Of a DNA stretch of 24,983 bases, positions 1 to 10,907 are shown piece after piece. Below the pieces are notes generated by a model that was not told the DNA's origin, did not search any database, and was given only the letters and a program-made list of their open reading frames with translations. The translations under genes and the position numbers were made by a program. The stretch comes from Seison nebaliae (lineage: Eukaryota > Rotifera > Pararotatoria > Seisonacea > Seisonidae). Positions within the stretch are counted from its first letter, which is position 1. Each line of letters opens with the position of its first letter. Location: the NCBI GenBank assembly GCA_023231475.1, contig JALJEE010001721.1:1-24983 (forward strand), given 5' to 3'.

Positions 1-1220
1 CCATCCTGCTGCTATTACATCTTCACCTTCAGATGGTCTATCATCACTTATGCATATTGGTTGTGCTTTGTCGTTGAAAGTTATTGCTTCACCGATTTTT
101 ATTAGATAAATGTCGTTGTATAAGTTAGTGCCCGATGTTTCATAATCAGGATGCTTTTAAATTTTAAATTATTGAAGTTATCAAAAAAGTATAATTAACC
201 GAAAATCCTTGTTCAATTTTAATAGTTCTTTCTCCCGTGTCAAGGTTGCCCAAATGTAAATTGGATATCACAACTTCGGAATTCTTAACCTCTTCACTAT
301 TTGAATTGAGCAATTGTATAGATCTGTCGAATAATTGTTAACTAACTCGGACATTCCTTCAAAACAATGGGCTGCTGTAACTACCCACTTAGAATTCACA
401 ATACTGCCACCACACATTTTCTCGCCTGTATCAGTTTTGATGTTAAGCGAGACAATAAAAGGAATAGAATTATCGGTTACATCTTCTCCATTGACAATTC
501 TGCTCGCTTTTCCGGTTTTCCCACAATCAGTTGGAACTAAATATAATGATTCATAATTCGAATATTATAATTTAATATAAAATTATAACATACATCTGAA
601 TATAAATATGGTGAAAAAATATTAAATTATTATCTAAATAAGTTTGATCAAATGATAATTTAGATTTAACTCCCTATTGGTGTATCTAGTGAACTAGAAA
701 GGGCTTCTGATGTTTCTACTTGAGATGAAGTTTCTTGCAACGTAGTTGAGGTCGTCGAAGTTTTCCTTTTTTTGTTAATACGAAAATCATGTAAGGAATT
801 TGGTAGTTATTTTACAATAAAGAACAAGACGAAATATTAATAAATACGAGGAATAAATAAAATAAAAACGCTGCGTTCGATGTCGTAGAAACTATTCGTT
901 AAAATTAAACATAAAGTCAAATTTTGAGTATAAAATTTAACCGGTTGCTAAAGTAGTAGTTGCATCGTCATCATCGTCACCAACGGCTAAATAAACAACA
1001 AATCAACATTAGTTATCGTTTTTTAATATATAGCCTAACCGATTGCGATTCCGCCAGCAATACCTCCAACTATTATTAAGGCAAAAAAACCTAAAATCGC
1101 AGCTAATAATATAAATAAGCTGAAACATTTGTTTGAACATTAGGAATATATTTACATATTTGATTCATAAAATAATAACAATTGACTCTTTCTTGGCTCT
1201 TTTCTTTTGAAGTTTTCCAT
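1..1220 (-). CDS. Type II transmembrane trypsin-like serine protease (3' end missing)
   Basis: Reading leftward, eight exons join in frame: 1220-1187, 1102-1040, 986-942, 891-870, 765-671, 536-347, 296-200 and 153-1. The protein starts [11 protein letters not shown], a basic cytoplasmic tail, followed by one hydrophobic segment (about residues 13-31), a DDDDD run and a Thr/Ser-rich stalk. A PTDCGK pro-domain cysteine and the activation site ASR|IVNGED follow. The S1 domain shows CGGSIV, catalytic His in VTAAHC, HPDY and catalytic Asp in YNDIYLIK. The window ends at AAGW, before the catalytic Ser. The family are zymogen endopeptidases held at the cell surface and cleaved after the Arg of the activation site. 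Exon phases agree at every junction. The 869-766 intron is uncertain: a 50-nt alternative (815-766) would keep 18 extra codons of hydrophobic sequence. Substrate unknown. The protease assignment is secure; the N-terminal exon chain is inferred. Confidence 0.85.
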
Positions 1221-3128
1221 TATATCAGAAAGAATAAAATTGATATTTATTCCAATGAGTTGTGTTAACTTTTATAAGGATTCGGTATTAAAATTACATG
1301 ACGTAAAAGGCTAATTGAAACGTCATAATAAATATCCTTAATGACGTCCTTATGTTAAAGTTATTTTACTCTTTTTTATTTAGATCAAGTCTCCGCGGGG
1401 TAAATTTTTTTTTTCTTTTACATTCACGACCAAAATTAAAGTTAAATATTCTTTATTAACACATTTTATCGCCTCCTACTCCTCATATATCCAAAACATT
1501 TCCAAATGTTTGTATATTTTATATAAATTGAACACAATTTATAAAAATTAGAATTTGACGATTAAAATCGTCAAATTAAGTAGTGGATATGTAAAGGATT
1601 TCATAAACGGTCGTGCTTCTCTATCTTCGTTTATTAACTTGTGTTTGATAAAAGATCGATAAATATGAAATAAATATTTCTTACATAGTTTAAAAAAATA
1701 TTAGTTCGTTATAATTCAGTTGCAATGTCTATAGATTGATTGAATCCGTAGTTAACGTCCCACGTAAAACATGGCTTTTTCTTGATCGTTTTAAAAATCG
1801 AACAGGTATAATAATAGTACATTGCTGTATGTGACAGAGAATGTATGTCATGGATCTGTGGGATGAACCTTTCCCTTTCACTGATCAAAAGGATTTAATC
1901 CAGATAATCGAATAAGATATCTTATTATCTCTAAGTATAAGTCTTCCCATTGTACCAATCGAATTGTCTTACTTCCAATTTATTCCTATTTTGTCGGTAC
2001 GTTTCATAATAAATTAGTAGCACCCTTTGTTAATCTTACAATAAGTTATCAATCTTATTTTCTTCTTTTATTCAAGATGTTTAGAAAATCTGCAGAAAAA
2101 GGATCTGCATAATTAGTTTCGTATATGATCGAAGACGATGGAAGAGTGAAAATGAGAGAGATGGCGACCGATTCACCCGATTCGTCCACGTTGCAAAAAA
2201 CATCATCGACGACTAATCAAAAAAGTTGAGAACCGAGAATGGTACCCGCGTACGAAAGAGATTTAATTTCTGAGATGCCGGATAGACAACAAAAAGAAAT
2301 CGTCAGTTTTGACTGATAATATGTAAATTTCTTAGAAAGCTTTATTCCTTTCATCATCGTTGTAAATTGTTTTCTATTCCTTATTCTTTCCTCCGTTTGT
2401 TTGTGACGTTTTATTGTGACCCTTCTGGTCTCGCCATCTTTTGATCAAACAGGCGGAAATCTTTACCTGGCGTCGATCGAGTAAAACAACCGAGCGGTTC
2501 GTTTGTTACTCGGATGTGATAAGTCTTTCAATAGAGCATGTATGTTCCATATAAGTGATTTGAAACCCTTTCCACTTCTGTTAATGGAACCGTACTTTAA
2601 AATACTTGATTCTGTGGCGATTTCTGACCGCCATACCGCCTTTCTACCATTTTGTTTTCATTTTTTTGTGATTATCATTTATTATTGAAATTCCCTGCGA
2701 GATAAATTAGAAAATAATTCTGATGGTGTAACTTCATAAGAGATTGCCATATTAATAATTAACGTAATATTTATTAATTAATAATATAAAGGATAATTAA
2801 TAATTTAGTTAATCCGCCTAACAACTCCTAATTCCATATATGATTCGGAACTCTATTTTCGAATTTTAACATATTATCTCATCTACTTGATTTCTTGTAT
2901 TCAAGAAATAATCTGACCAAATCATTTATTTCCGATGTTTCACCTATGTTCTTTTCTTCTTTATTTACCCCGTGGGAATTTCGTGTTAGAAATTTAAAAA
3001 AAAGAATCGGTATCTCGTCCAGATGATCGATAATCGAATTGATATGATGAAGAGAAAAGAATGTGGAATAAAATGACATTCGTTTAAATTAGTTTTTGTA
3101 TAATTTCCATTTTCAATTGGTTTTTTAA
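1221..3128. other. Intergenic, no assignable gene
   Basis: AT-rich with scattered open stretches but no recognisable product. On the plus strand a frame from 2125 to 2316 is open except for one TGA at 2227-2229. On the minus strand about 60 codons are open around 1720-1910, and a 66-codon frame lies at 3079-2879 (starts MSFYST, ends KKSSR). None resembles a known protein and none has convincing splice partners. Some could be exons of an unrecognised or decaying gene. Confidence 0.5.
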
Positions 3129-4679
3129 ATGGAAATGTTTGCAATATTCAATTGTCTGCTTTATGTGGTCATAGTTTTAGGAAATCAAGATCGTTCAAGT
3201 ATAGCTGGTACAATATTCTATGGAGCATCTAAAAAAACATACATTTCAAACATATTAAATAGTTCCTTTTTGATAAAAATATTATTATTCAATTTAACAA
3301 TTTGCTAGGAAAATTAATACTAATGATATTTTCTATATCAGATAATGATAGAATAGAGACTATTCCACTACGTCCACTATTAACGGTTCGTAAAGATAAA
3401 GTTTCCGGAACTTCGATAACAGTGATGGATGTGCGGAGTACATTTCCGGCCAACAGCGAACTATTAGACATGCAAATAAGAACTATAGATAATGACTTAA
3501 ATTTAAAGATAATCAAGGTTTCCTGACACTTCATTGGCTTAAGCATATTATATATACAGATTGAAATATGTTATGAAGATATGGCTCATGGAATTAGTTA
3601 CTATATTTACCCTCTAACATCGGCTTATCTGACACCGTATACTCCTATTTTTATAAATTTCCTAACTCTTAATAATCACGAATTCCGACGTTATGCAATT
3701 AGTCAAGGTTATTTGATTAATTAATAAAACTCTCATAAGTCGTATTTAAGATAAGTTGAAACATATAAATGTCCTAACTATCCCAATATCAATACAAATG
3801 AGTCCTTGTTTAAGCAATCGGAACGGGAACGGTTTAACGCAAGATATTTGCTTTCAAGATAAGTGGCACCAGATGATCGGTTGCTTTAAAAGTGGCAAGG
3901 ACGAACATATCCCGATAAAGTCGAACGATATCGTAAGGTTCTATCTACCTTTCTATCATAACTGGTTATCCGAATTTTACGTACAAAAAATAGCCTTTCA
4001 ATTTACACCAACTAATTATACTGATCATATTATCGACCAAGTTAAAAATATATTTAAGTATTTTAGTATCAATTTCTTGTGATAAGATATGTCTGCACTT
4101 AAGAAAAAATGTTTCGGTTATTTATTTCGGTAATTTATTTAGAGATACGATTAACCAGCAGTCAAAGGTATACCCTTTAAAGTTTTCGGTCGACTTATTA
4201 AGTAACCCAAATGTTATGGAGGAACCATTAGCTAATTCAAAGCATGCACTTCCTTCAAGCGATGACCGACAACAATTAAATGAATCTGTCACTGAAATTT
4301 TACCCAATGTTGGCATATATATCAACAGAACTATCTTTAAAATTGTCAAGAAAAAATTGGGTGAAAGTCATTTCGTTGTTAAACGTACAATTTACAAAGA
4401 GAAGAAGAAAAGCGTAAAGCTAATCATATGTGTCACTATTGCCGCAATAGTGTGTATTGGTTTATATTTGATTGGTGATAACTATACAAAAAGTGCTGAT
4501 GGTTTAGTAATTTACATCTTTTGTATCATAATGTAAAATTTCTAGAAAAACTTAGATTGGTTATTCGAAAGATATTTCATAAAATACTGAAGAAGAAGGG
4601 AGGTAAAAGATCAAAGGAGTCGTCTCATGAACATACACATAATCTAGCAAACACTGGAAATGAAATGATTCATTCTTAA
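3129..4679 (+). CDS. Single-pass membrane glycoprotein, unknown family (tandem copy 1)
   Basis: Six exons join in frame to 429 aa: 3129-3261, 3309-3517, 3560-3707, 3751-4057, 4143-4501 and 4546-4679. Introns are 47, 42, 43, 85 and 44 nt. The N-terminus (MEMFAIFNCLLYVVIVLG) is a signal peptide. An ectodomain of roughly 330 residues carries a few N-glycosylation sequons (for example NRT, NYT, NES), then comes a Lys-rich juxtamembrane stretch, a transmembrane helix at about 357-377 (LIICVTIAAIVCIGLYLIG) and a basic His/Ser-containing tail ending MIHS. The predicted topology is type I. No domain is recognised. The next gene has the same plan, a phase-0 intron at the matching place (after LKIIK here), and shared QDIC and NDI(I/V)R motifs. 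For intron 1 the acceptor at 3308 gives a typical 47 nt; acceptor 3341 is also in frame. The structure is well supported by phase; the function is unknown. Confidence 0.72.
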
Positions 4680-5678
4680 TAATACTGTATATATACAATA
4701 TATTTATCATGCATGAATTAGAAACTGTTTTAAACAAAAAGAATTAAAATATGATCCATATTATTGATTTAAGATCTGAAATTTACGAAACAATTTGGAC
4801 GGACTGTTGAAATAGAGATTTTACACTAAATATGGTTTACTTAGCTAGATTCCAATTGTAAGAATAATGAGAATAATGAAGTAACTTCGTTGAAGTTGTT
4901 ATCGAGTGTAAATTTACGATTTTTATTACGATTTTACGATTTATGTGAAAAATCCAAAGTATGTTCATGTTCAATAAATAAATAAATAAATAAAGTAAAT
5001 CTTTAAAACAAATGTAGTTTTTAAAAATACTATCTTGTGAACTCTACAACTATACTACAACGTAGACTCTACATTGTAGAGCATTTCAAGCTCTTTCTAA
5101 ATATATTAAATTCAACATCAAGTTCAAATTTTAAAAAATGTTGAACAAAAACGGTTGGATTCTTAACTAACTGAGAAATTGGCTATAATCCCTAAGGAAT
5201 TTCCTTTCTCTAGAATACTATTTGGTCGCAACAATATCATTATTATTACTAATGGTGACTTCATTATTTAACAGAACTAACTGCGGCTTCCCAAAAATTC
5301 TGAAAGAAAGAAAAGTCATCAGTTGAAGATCTTGCACCATTTTTAGATAAGCCTTAGGTCTTTGTACATGTTAACAAAAAGACATAGATAACAAAAAAAG
5401 TTTAGTTATAAATAAACGACTTAACAGTAGAATATGTTAAACCCATGTATTACATCCTACTTTGAACCATTTTGAAATAAATTACTACCGTAATTCTTAC
5501 TCATTACGTTAGTTTTCATTTAAAGTTATAATTATAATGTTTATATTTAAAGTTTATGAAAACTATAATTTTTAGGTAGGTTCGAATAATTCACTGGTAG
5601 GGTAGTAGTCAAATATTAAAATAGTAAGAGTAAATTTCCTTTTCACTATTTTTAACTTTCTCTTTTACTTTTTTATAG
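4680..5678. repeat. Gene-free spacer with an AAAT microsatellite and a small inverted repeat
   Basis: No coding frame is convincing. The stretch holds a short (AAAT)n run at 4973-4994, which also supplies AATAAA hexamers that may end the upstream transcript. A nested inverted repeat lies at 5042-5081: arms CTCTACAA and TTGTAGAG, with a smaller CTAC/GTAG hairpin inside. The last bases before the next ATG (about 5655-5678) are pyrimidine-rich and end in TAG, like a 3' splice site. Confidence 0.6.
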
Positions 5679-7192
5679 ATGAATTCTATGAATATTCTAA
5701 TTGTCTTTCTTTTTTTCTTAACTCATATTCCGTTGTTCGAAAGTTTGCAAGGATGGATCCTAATAAATTTTGATTCAGGAGCAGCTTCAACTATTAAGGA
5801 AGCTCTATCATGTTCTAATTTCTTATTCGATCGATGTTAATCTTCCAATTATAGCGAAAAGTATTATTATTTCAATCGAGACACCTACCAAAACATTCAA
5901 TGTCTACCCAGAAAAACAATTCTATAGATTGTACTATACCAAAAATACATTCATAGAAATGTGTATGGGAAATTTCGATGTTTCTGATGCAGTATTAGAC
6001 CAAATTATTTTTCACACCATAAATCAGACGGAAAATATTTTCGTCTCATCTGTTATATAATTTCCTTAAGCATAATTTATTCAGATTTCTAAAATTAAGA
6101 TAATTATAGTGATTTATGATGACAAAATACCTGAAATTAAAAGCACGTACGTTGTCATAATTAATGATAAGGTGAGGAAGAAACTTCAAAACTCTCAAAA
6201 GATAATTCTGCCTTTTATGAAACGAACAATGTACCCAGATATTTCAGCGAACTACACCACTACCTTCCCATTAAGGATCACAACGTCAACAATGCCAATA
6301 ATTGACAACAGTTTCCATCAGATGGAATTGAGGAAGCGGGCTATTCAAGATATATGTGTGTCATTGAAAGGAGTATCGGGTTGACATTTCATATTTAAAA
6401 AAAAAACTCTTAATTTCCACTTAATAGGTAACATGTGTGCTTCGCACCAAATTCCCATATTATATCGTCATCCAATTATACCAAACGATATTATTCGTAT
6501 GCATTTTGCTTCAACTAAATCCAGCATTTCCCCTCCCTTAGTATTTACAACTACTACAATCCCTTTCAAAACTGGGGAAAATGAATATACGGATATCAGG
6601 CCGTTAGAAGAAGTTAAATCGAAATATATATTTGTTCAAACATCAATTCTTTTTAGATAAACTTCTTTTTAAGGACAAATCTCATTGTACTATTTTATGG
6701 TGCAACAACATCCCATAAGAAGAATCACAACATTTATCAAACTTATAAAATTCCTTTATACGCAACAGAATTAGGAATAAGAAAGATGTTCAAGAACTAC
6801 TTAGCAGGTTTGCAGTTTGAGAATCGAATTCAATTTTCTCCATATTTTTAGGAGCGGCGATTCTTCTAAGCTGGGAAGATTGTCAACAAATTCAAAATAA
6901 TAAGGAAACCATGATCATTTCAAAAATTTTCATCAGTAAAAATAAGAATGGTTCATATATTAAAGGCAAGTACAAATATTTTAACAAGACATCGCTTATC
7001 AAATATTTCCCGGCTACCATTCCAAGCAGCGTCGCCATATATTTGATATTAGCAATATTTGCAGGAATTCTCGTCGTCACTTTCTTATTAACACGACAAA
7101 TTCAGGTGTATAAAATAAATAGACGATTAAAAGAAATGAGGATCAGGATGATGGGAGATACGCCTGACAGTAATTTCCATTTTGTTCTTTAA
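5679..7192 (+). CDS. Single-pass membrane glycoprotein, unknown family (tandem copy 2)
   Basis: Six exons give 423 aa: 5679-5734, 5799-6042, 6085-6379, 6428-6612, 6657-6807 and 6852-7192. Introns are 64, 42, 48, 44 and 44 nt. A signal peptide (MNSMNILIVFLFFLTHIP) is followed by KLYHVLISYS, which parallels KLILMIFSIS in the preceding gene. The ectodomain has several NxS/T sites. A transmembrane helix lies at about 370-390 (VAIYLILAIFAGILVVTFLL), and a short basic tail ends FHFVL. Matches to copy 1 include the phase-0 intron before a KI(I/E)I segment, QDIC, a later Cys and IP..NDI(I/V)R. Other introns differ in position, so the duplication is old. The ATG directly follows a pyrimidine-rich run ending TAG, so an upstream non-coding exon may exist. 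No family is recognised. The first intron (64 nt) is the least certain junction. Confidence 0.7.
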
Positions 7193-7250
7193 TACATTTG
7201 TTCATATTGAGTATTAAGACTTGTTCAAAATTTTAGTTTATTAATTGATA

Positions 7251-7256
7251 AATAAA
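7251..7256 (+). terminator. Poly(A) signal AATAAA
   Basis: AATAAA lies 58 nt after the stop of the second tandem membrane-protein gene and 127 nt before the VPS41 start, so it fits the 3' end of the former. Confidence 0.5.
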
Positions 7257-7382
7257 ATTGATAAACATTAATGATAAAATATTAATTTTGATCAAAGTCG
7301 ATTAAATGTTGAAATATGTTAAAGAAATATTCGTGGAAGAATTTCATTGAAATGAGAAGCAAATAAAAGAAGTAAATAAAAA

Positions 7383-10376
7383 ATGACAAATAATAAGAAA
7401 GGACAAAGTATGAATAATGAAGAACCGTTATTAGAATATCATCGGGTGAAAAATGATTTAACCGAATTATTCCAGAATGATCGTGTCAGTTATTTGGCAA
7501 CAAACATAAAGTTTCTAGTTGTTGGAACTTATAGTGGAGGGATCATCATTTATGATCATGAAGGAAATCGGATTAGTGAAATCTTACAATTTCATGATGG
7601 TCAAATTACCATCATTTGTATCGATAGTAATGGAGAATACATAGTATCGGCAGCACAGGATGGAACGGTAGTCATCTATAATTATATGGAGAAAGAGAAG
7701 GAGAAAAAGTCGTTTGAACGACCCATTAAATCGATGAGCATCGATCCGAATTTCCAAGTGACAAACCATTTTTTTACTGGTTCCAATGAATTGGTATTCC
7801 ATCGGAAAACTTCTTTGTTTCAGAGAAAATCATCTCAGATAATTGATGATAATAATCGATCGATCGATTGTATTGAATGGAGTACAACTGCACCCGATTA
7901 TGTAGCTTGGTGTAATGATAATCAAATTATGGCGGTTGATATGAAAAATTTAATGAATCATACAAGTAACGTGCAAAATATTCGAAATACTATCGTCTCC
8001 GTACGATCGATGTCGTCCGTAGGAAATAAGAATTTAATAATTCCATTGACAAGAAAGGGGCATCAAGCACCAGCCGATTATTTCAAGAGTTCTATTCGAG
8101 CCATAACATCTAACCGATTTCTTATCGGAACTTTTAATATTATTCGTATTTGTGAAATCCGTTTAACTACACCTGCCGAATTATTAGCTAATCCGTTACT
8201 TCCCAAAAAATTTGGAGTCACCATTTTCGAACATGTCATTACAGATATGTATATTTATGGTGTATTACCATGGATTTATATCGAGTCACAATATCAACAT
8301 ACCAGCAGTTCTATGTCTAGTTCCAGTACGAATGGTCCAAAAAATTCACATCAAACTTCTGAAGTTAGTACGACTATGACAACGACAAAATCTGGAACGA
8401 TATCCCAAACGAATAATTGTCGTCAATTTATCATTATTCTAACATTTAGTGATGCGAAGTTAAGTACGGAAAAATTGAACAGATCGAATTCGTTCGATTT
8501 GGAAATAAATGGTGAGAAATATCAATTATTAAAGAATCCCGTTCTCAGTGTTTGGGATGTTACAAATAATCGTTTGGTTGAACGATGTCGAGATCATATC
8601 GATAAATTGAATGAATTAGATATAAACAAACCATTCCAATATATGTTAGCGTCAACAGCCATCATTCAATATCAGAAGAAATCGATAACCAATAATCAAG
8701 AATTCGTTTTACCAGAAGACGAACAATTCTTTATTGTTAGTCCGTTGGATATTATTCGAATTAAAGGACGAGATGCTGATGATCATATTCAATGGTTATT
8801 ACAACATCATCGACAAAAGGAAGCAATTGGTGAATGTATGAAATTAAATCGTTATTTGAAACGATATAAATATATCGATATCGTCGAACAATATTTGAAA
8901 TCAATCGCTGATGATACTGATTCATTTTTATCGAACTTTCAATTCCTTTTAAATTCGATGCCTCATAATCGAAATCAAGATAGAAGATTAATTTTATTAA
9001 CTGAACTATGGACAATAATCATTAAAGTTCTCTTGTCTAATCATTATCCGAAAGGAGCGATTCATAAAATCATTGATATGATTCCTGTAAAATCTCCAAA
9101 ATTGGATAAAGGATTATATCGACAAGTCTTTGAACGTTTGATCGAAACAGAATATGTAAATTTGAAAAGTCTCATTAGTACGTGGCCGAGTGGCCTAATC
9201 AGTATTCCATTTGCAATTGAAAAATTGAAACCGGTGATTGCTCGTTTACACAATCCGAAACAAGCACTTTCTACCTGTCCGTATTTGTGGGAAGTGATGG
9301 CTATTTTGCAGGAAATGAATGGCGACTATAACGTCACATTTAACATTTATTGTAATTTGAAAAATTCGACAGCATTGAAGATTGCTGAAAAATATAATTT
9401 GATGAATAATGTAATTGAGAATGTTCGTTTTCTAATCGATATTAATGAGAAAGAGACATTCGATTTTTTACGTCGTCATTGTTCCGATTATTCGTCTACG
9501 GATTCTTTGTCAATAATTAATCGTCTCCAACTTCAATTGAAGGATCGAGATAAATGTGAAAAATCGAAAGAATATTATCTCTACAAATATTATGATGATT
9601 TGATATCGATCGATATTGGTAAATTACCACGGAAATTCCATACAAATCTTATCGAACTTTATATTCATTTTAATGAAAATGAGAAATTGAATAACTTTCT
9701 ACGTAGTAGTGTTTATTATGATATGGAAGTTGCATTGAAATTAAGTTTGGAGAATGAATCGGAAGATAATGTCATATATTTGTACGATCGGATGGGAAAT
9801 CAGAGTCAGGCGCTCCATTACATTCTCCACATTCTCAAAGATATTAGACGAGCTATTAAATATTGTGTGAATGCTGATGATGAGAGTTTATGGCACAGTC
9901 TAATAAACGAATCGATTAATAATAAAGAATATGTAAACGAATTAATCAAATCGATTGATTTGATGTCTAATCCGTTACATTTATTAAAGAAAATCGAAAG
10001 GAATATGTCGATCGATAATCTTCGTCCGACTCTTTTGCATTTGATCGAATCGTACATATTCTCTAATCGGATGGAATCCGCTCTCTATCAATTATTGAGT
10101 GAAGAGGCTGATGTTTGTATTCGTGATCGATATGAAATGAATAGTCAAGGAATTAATTGTGATTTCTCATCGAGAAAATGTGCAATTTGCAAACAGATTT
10201 TAATCGATCCTAATGATAAATGTGGAATGGAGGAAGATGAAGAGGAGGAGAATGATGAATATGATTGGAATGATGATGCCATATTCATTTATCCTTGCAA
10301 CCATTTCTATCATAAGAAATGTTCTTCTCAACAATTCCAAGTAGCTCTTTGTGAAATATGTAATGGTTCAATTTAA
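7383..10376 (+). CDS. VPS41: VPS41, HOPS complex subunit
   Basis: A single 997-codon frame without introns. VPS41 is the HOPS subunit that tethers late endosomes and autophagosomes to lysosomes. The order of parts matches the family: an N-terminal WD40-type propeller starting YHRVKNDLTELF with FLVVGTYSGGIIIYD, then FFIVSPLDIIRIKGRDADDH (the conserved segment closing the propeller), the alpha-solenoid/clathrin-repeat region with WPSGL, RMGNQSQAL and LRPTLLHLIESY, and a C-terminal RING-H2. RING ligands read C933, C936, C972, H974, H977, C980, C990 and C993. Between the first and second pairs is an acidic loop of Asp/Glu/Asn. The protein is longer than the roughly 850-aa human protein, mainly from a Ser/Thr-rich insertion near residues 305-345 and the RING loop. 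The first ATG is used; M10 is an alternative. The identification is firm. Confidence 0.95.
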   Translation: MTNNKKGQSMNNEEPLLEYHRVKNDLTELFQNDRVSYLATNIKFLVVGTYSGGIIIYDHEGNRISEILQFHDGQITIICIDSNGEYIVSAAQDGTVVIYNYMEKEKEKKSFERPIKSMSIDPNFQVTNHFFTGSNELVFHRKTSLFQRKSSQIIDDNNRSIDCIEWSTTAPDYVAWCNDNQIMAVDMKNLMNHTSNVQNIRNTIVSVRSMSSVGNKNLIIPLTRKGHQAPADYFKSSIRAITSNRFLIGTFNIIRICEIRLTTPAELLANPLLPKKFGVTIFEHVITDMYIYGVLPWIYIESQYQHTSSSMSSSSTNGPKNSHQTSEVSTTMTTTKSGTISQTNNCRQFIIILTFSDAKLSTEKLNRSNSFDLEINGEKYQLLKNPVLSVWDVTNNRLVERCRDHIDKLNELDINKPFQYMLASTAIIQYQKKSITNNQEFVLPEDEQFFIVSPLDIIRIKGRDADDHIQWLLQHHRQKEAIGECMKLNRYLKRYKYIDIVEQYLKSIADDTDSFLSNFQFLLNSMPHNRNQDRRLILLTELWTIIIKVLLSNHYPKGAIHKIIDMIPVKSPKLDKGLYRQVFERLIETEYVNLKSLISTWPSGLISIPFAIEKLKPVIARLHNPKQALSTCPYLWEVMAILQEMNGDYNVTFNIYCNLKNSTALKIAEKYNLMNNVIENVRFLIDINEKETFDFLRRHCSDYSSTDSLSIINRLQLQLKDRDKCEKSKEYYLYKYYDDLISIDIGKLPRKFHTNLIELYIHFNENEKLNNFLRSSVYYDMEVALKLSLENESEDNVIYLYDRMGNQSQALHYILHILKDIRRAIKYCVNADDESLWHSLINESINNKEYVNELIKSIDLMSNPLHLLKKIERNMSIDNLRPTLLHLIESYIFSNRMESALYQLLSEEADVCIRDRYEMNSQGINCDFSSRKCAICKQILIDPNDKCGMEEDEEEENDEYDWNDDAIFIYPCNHFYHKKCSSQQFQVALCEICNGSI

Positions 10377-10907
10377 TTCCTTCTAAATTTTACTTCATTC
10401 GATTATTTATATTATATTAAACAATAAAAATAAATTTTTTGATTAATTTTGAAAACGGTTAATATGTTGATAAGTTTACAGTTAAATTAGATAGGAAAAT
10501 TGATAAATTTATCATTCGATTATATCGATTGAACATGTTAATGAGGAAATGTTATAAGGAGAATTCTGATGATTGTTTATTTATCGAGAAGAAACTTGAC
10601 TTCAATACAATATGATTCCTATTGTTCCATATTGTTTATTCTATTGTCCCGTAATTATGAGTTGTTCATCAGATTTTTATTTATGACGATACACAAATTT
10701 CTTGTACATCAGAGAAGAGTTCGATAAAAATAAGTGAATAGACATGAAAAGAAATAAGAAATCGATATAAACATCGATTGAATCATTTCTATAAATAATT
10801 TCACGAGTATCACAATGATGGAAATAGAATGATGAGTGACATTACATTAAATTAACAACACAAATAACATTTCTCACCTTACTATTCAGAATTGTCTGTC
10901 TCGAATA
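10377..10907. other. Spacer between VPS41 and the LC8-motif gene
   Basis: About 530 nt of AT-rich sequence with no coding frame. AATAAA at 10423-10428 is a likely VPS41 poly(A) signal. The remainder presumably contains the promoter and 5' UTR of the next gene, but no core promoter motif stands out. Confidence 0.5.
10423..10428 (+). terminator. Poly(A) signal AATAAA (VPS41)
   Basis: AATAAA lies 46 nt after the VPS41 stop, inside a short A/T-rich run. Confidence 0.5.

Noticed and set aside
324-346. A 23-nt intron, or a frameshift, in the protease after GMS
   Set aside because: The same donor with the acceptor at 297 gives a normal 50-nt intron and a smooth protein ([13 protein letters not shown]), so neither an ultra-short intron nor a frameshift is needed.
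335-556. 73-codon plus-strand frame
   Set aside because: It is antisense to the protease exon carrying IVNG and TAAHC.
2879-3079. 66-codon minus-strand frame next to the first membrane-protein gene
   Set aside because: No homology, no splice partners and no support beyond being open; mentioned only within the intergenic entry.
5578-5594. GGTTCGAAT resembling a tRNA T-loop
   Set aside because: No matching acceptor, D or anticodon arms can be drawn around it.
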